Source: an uncultured Paracoccaceae bacterium (GTDB lineage Bacteria; Pseudomonadota; Alphaproteobacteria; Rhodobacterales; Rhodobacteraceae). From it: 64,000 nucleotides of DNA. Below, in pieces: positions 63,162 to 64,000 of this stretch. A program made the translations under genes and the position numbers. The notes beneath the pieces are model-generated. The model did not search any database. It worked only from the letters and a program-made list of their open reading frames with translations, and was not told where the DNA came from. The stretch is taken from positions 1,426,001-1,490,000 of the forward strand of contig CANLQO010000001.1 in the NCBI GenBank assembly GCA_947493335.1. Reading direction: 5' to 3'. Position 1 is the stretch's first letter. Every line of letters starts with the position of its first letter.

Positions 63162-63464
63162 ATGCTTGATCTTAACAGCATGGTACGGACGCTTAAGCGT
63201 CCCAGTTTGCTAGTACGGGCCGCACGGTTTGGCCTTGATGACTATCGGCGCGATCGGGCGTTGCGCCGGATCCTGAAGACGGAAGAGCTGCCCTCGACCG
63301 GGGCTGCGCTTTTGCAACTCATGGACATCGAGAACGCGCTGAACGATCGGCGCAAGTTGCAGTCGGCAGAATACAATGCCGCCATGCATATCACTGTCCT
63401 GACAGCCATCATGGGAGAGGCACGCCTGCTGCAAGCGGCGTACCGGCCCCATCTGGTTACATAA
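63162..63464 (+). CDS. DUF6477 protein
   Basis: A 100-residue basic protein of the DUF6477 family, starting MLDLNSMVRTLKRPSLLV with an AAGGGG site before ATG 63162. The middle is helical (LLQLMDIENALNDRRKLQ). It has no signal peptide or membrane helix. The gene is divergent from DUF6456 and shares the CtrA box. Its end overlaps the convergent MttB-type gene by eight bases. Function unknown. Confidence 0.8.
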   Translation: MLDLNSMVRTLKRPSLLVRAARFGLDDYRRDRALRRILKTEELPSTGAALLQLMDIENALNDRRKLQSAEYNAAMHITVLTAIMGEARLLQAAYRPHLVT

Positions 63465-64000
63465 AGCTATCCGGCATTGATGCCTTCTTTTCGGCCACAT
63501 AGGCCAGCAGCCTCGCCTCGATGTCAGGGTCGAGCGGCGGGCGCTGATAGGTATCAATGAGCTTTTGGACGCGTGCGGATGCCAATGTCTGGGTATCCCG
63601 CGCGCCTTCCTCGTCCCATGTCTCGAACGGCTTGTAGTCGAACAGATCAGAGCGCCAGAACGCAGTCTTAAAGTTCGCCTGCGTATGCTCGCACCCCAGA
63701 TAGTGACCACCCGGCCCCACCTCGGCGATTGCGCCCATCGCCTGACCGTTTTCGGACAGGTCAACACCCTTGGCAAAATGGTGCAGCGTCCCAAGCTGGT
63801 CCGCGTCCATCACAAATTTCTCGAACGACGCGACAAGCCCGCCTTCCAGCCAGCCGCAGGAATGCAGCATGAAGTTCACGCCCGACAACAGCCCCATCTG
63901 CAGCGAATTCGCCGTCTCGTAGGCCGCCTGCGCGTCGGGCAGCTTTGAACCGCAGAATGACCCGGCAGAGCGGTAGGGCACGCCCAACCGCCGCGCCAAT
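63457..64000 (-). CDS. MttB-family methyltransferase (3' part)
   Basis: The last 180 residues or so of a trimethylamine-methyltransferase (MttB) superfamily protein; the frame is still open at the window end, so the start lies outside. The text GGHYLGCEHTQANFKTAFWRSDLFD and the alternating hydrophobic barrel strands match the family, most non-archaeal members of which lack pyrrolysine and act on betaine-type methyl donors. No in-frame stop or pyrrolysine codon is visible in this part. Confidence 0.9.
   Translation of the reverse strand, partial: LARRLGVPYRSAGSFCGSKLPDAQAAYETANSLQMGLLSGVNFMLHSCGWLEGGLVASFEKFVMDADQLGTLHHFAKGVDLSENGQAMGAIAEVGPGGHYLGCEHTQANFKTAFWRSDLFDYKPFETWDEEGARDTQTLASARVQKLIDTYQRPPLDPDIEARLLAYVAEKKASMPDSFM

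Noticed and set aside
1-64000. CRISPR arrays, insertion sequences, prophage or integrative-element genes
   Set aside because: No regularly spaced repeats, transposase, integrase or phage proteins were seen on either strand.

Overview
The window comes from a Rhodobacterales alphaproteobacterium, most likely of the marine Roseobacter group. The evidence is the gene order dusB-ntrB-ntrC-ntrY-ntrX-trkA-trkH-hfq-hflX next to fused ispDF, a trgA-trgB-cysK tellurite locus, a DMSP demethylase gene beside acuI, a VPLPA-CTERM protein, DUF6324, DUF6456 and DUF6477 family proteins, a tRNA-His without G-1, and high GC. Coding density is high and most genes sit in tight, often overlapping, operons. I see no CRISPR array, insertion sequence, integrase, prophage or rRNA.

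Layout. 1-4.4 kb: a tctC(partial)-tctB-tctA carboxylate transporter followed by an AtuA-family gene and its DUF4387 partner. 4.5-12 kb: four tRNAs (His, Ser-CGA, Asn, Ser-GGA) between small genes, a strongly structured non-coding RNA candidate (possibly 6S RNA), a DUF2059 protein, a VPLPA-CTERM exported protein, an EnvZ-like kinase, an MBL hydrolase, a thioredoxin-like protein and a small P-loop kinase. 11.9-20.4 kb: an AI-2E-type permease, then a minus-strand operon trgA-trgB-cysK-mscS-alaX-small membrane protein, and cfa. 20.6-25.5 kb: lipoprotein, photolyase, aminotransferase and the first of two divergent BCCT carriers.

25.8-33.8 kb is the most interesting block: a second BCCT carrier, then a minus-strand run DUF2182-DUF1326-dinB-dmdA-acuI, facing a GntR regulator and a PotD-like binding protein. 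A two-site palindromic operator lies in the shared promoter region. This suggests a DMSP/acrylate operon extended by three genes of unknown role. 33.9-38.5 kb is a looser accessory stretch with two TetR modules, Rossmann-fold proteins, clear operators and gene-free segments with inverted repeats.

38.5-53.1 kb: a penicillin-acylase-family enzyme, then the long conserved minus-strand cluster from dusB through the two nitrogen two-component systems (NtrBC, NtrYX) and K+ uptake genes to hfq and hflX. 53.3-64 kb: ispDF-pgpA-cinA, amtB, an MmgE/PrpD protein with a COQ10/RatA-like START protein, hpt, two c-type cytochromes, lipA, a divergent DUF6456/DUF6477 pair sharing a textbook CtrA box, and the end of an MttB-family methyltransferase that runs off the window.

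All functions come from reading the translated sequence and from memory of the families. No database search was run.
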